NCBI GenBank assembly: GCA_039881145.1
Contig: JAYKKI010000003.1
Span: 6,345,501 to 6,409,500, forward strand
Source: Druceiella hillmani
Lineage: Eukaryota > Arthropoda > Insecta > Lepidoptera > Hepialidae
Direction of reading: 5' to 3'
DNA: 64,000 nucleotides
Positions within the stretch are counted from its first letter, which is position 1, and each line of letters starts with the position of its first letter. The translations under genes were made by a program, and so were the position numbers. The notes beneath the pieces are model-generated. The model ran no database searches. It saw only the letters and a list, made by a program, of their open reading frames with translations, and was not told the origin of the DNA. Shown piece after piece: positions 63,368-64,000 of this stretch.

Positions 63368-64000
63368 AGGAAATGAAATGAAGAAAAATTATAATGAGTA
63401 AGTATATTTGTAACAAGAATTACGTCTTTTATCTTTATTAAACTTAAATTCTTTGGCACGGAACACTACAAATGTATTCATATACCATTCTGTATATTTA
63501 TATACCAGGTGTATATGTATATATATATAACGAAATGTAGATTTTAAGCTAGCATGCCAACAGATCATGGTAATACTATATTCCATAGATTGCTTTTCAT
63601 TAATTAAAATATTACTCCGATTGTATCCTCAATGATTAGAGAGGATCAAGATGACACGTTATAAGCCTAGATGATTAGTGATTAAATTAACATTTATAGT
63701 GATTAAATTAACGTTCTATTTTTCGTTTTATCTGTTTTAAATTTATGTTACAGACGCGAATCATACATTTCATGGGACTTAATATATATTTTTCGGTCAT
63801 ATTTCAAACCATCAGGGTTAAATTAGAAATGAAAAAGATAAGAGGTAAAATTAAATGATGTATTAGTATAAATTGAAAGTTCAGTGCAAAAGTAAACATT
63901 TTTATTTTGTTTTCTTCACTGATACCTATATAATTAAATAAAATTAATACAGAGTTTTAACTTTAACTCTGTCATTTATACAACAAAGGCAACCTGCCTT
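63368..64000. other. Intergenic after lectin D, nothing recognised
   Basis: AT-rich to the end of the window, with a short duplicated TAGTGATTAAATTAAC near 63678 and 63698. Confidence 0.5.

Overview
The window looks like AT-rich insect nuclear DNA, most likely from a moth or butterfly. The basis is a tandem cluster of intron-containing, secreted C-type lectins, each with two carbohydrate-recognition domains (CRDs), which is the layout of lepidopteran immulectins. The transposon fauna (Helitron, RTE-like LINE, Gypsy, errantivirus-like, piggyBac-like, Tc1/mariner-like, TA-flanked repeats) fits as well. There are no operons and no RNA genes that I can support. The species cannot be named from sequence alone.

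Left part (1-15,000) is nested mobile DNA. It holds a decayed Helitron helicase (1-1075), a ~130-bp imperfect tandem repeat (1177-1600), a decayed RTE-type LINE (1727-4220) and a ~10-kb foldback structure with long inverted arms (4224-5284 and 12437-14270). The foldback interior carries a complete but coding-defective Gypsy LTR retrotransposon on the minus strand (6424-12380). Its two 262-bp LTRs differ at only 2 positions. Between pol and the 3' LTR lies an array of about 24 27-bp units, each a small hairpin whose stem bases covary. A broken Tc1/mariner-type transposase follows (14380-14975).

The rest is organised around four tandem lectin loci, all on the + strand. Lectin A (16077-19424) and lectin B (32679-36979) are intact five-exon genes of 314 and 315 residues. 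Lectin C (46167-52589) is broken: exon 3 has a 30-nt shortfall that removes a core cysteine and ends in a stop, and exon 4 is absent. Lectin D (56511-63160) is an intact five-exon gene of 326 residues. A solitary signal-peptide exon (54413-54461) lies between C and D. All lectin introns are phase 1 and fall at equivalent places. A/B and C/D form two subfamilies. Predicted sugar-binding motifs differ: EPN or EPD in CRD1 of A and B, RPN or KPN in CRD1 of D and C, and QPD in CRD2 of all. This suggests a diversified set of secreted pattern-recognition proteins acting in haemolymph.

The spaces between lectins are AT-rich and hold decayed transposons: a Helitron N-terminal piece at 27.2-27.5 kb, a piggyBac-like transposase at 38.0-39.4 kb and an errantivirus-like Gypsy remnant at 40.6-45.5 kb. 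They also hold several striking perfect palindromes and two ~410-bp copies of one repeat in intron 2 of both C and D. Large parts of 19.6-32.6 kb and 52.6-56.5 kb show nothing I can identify.
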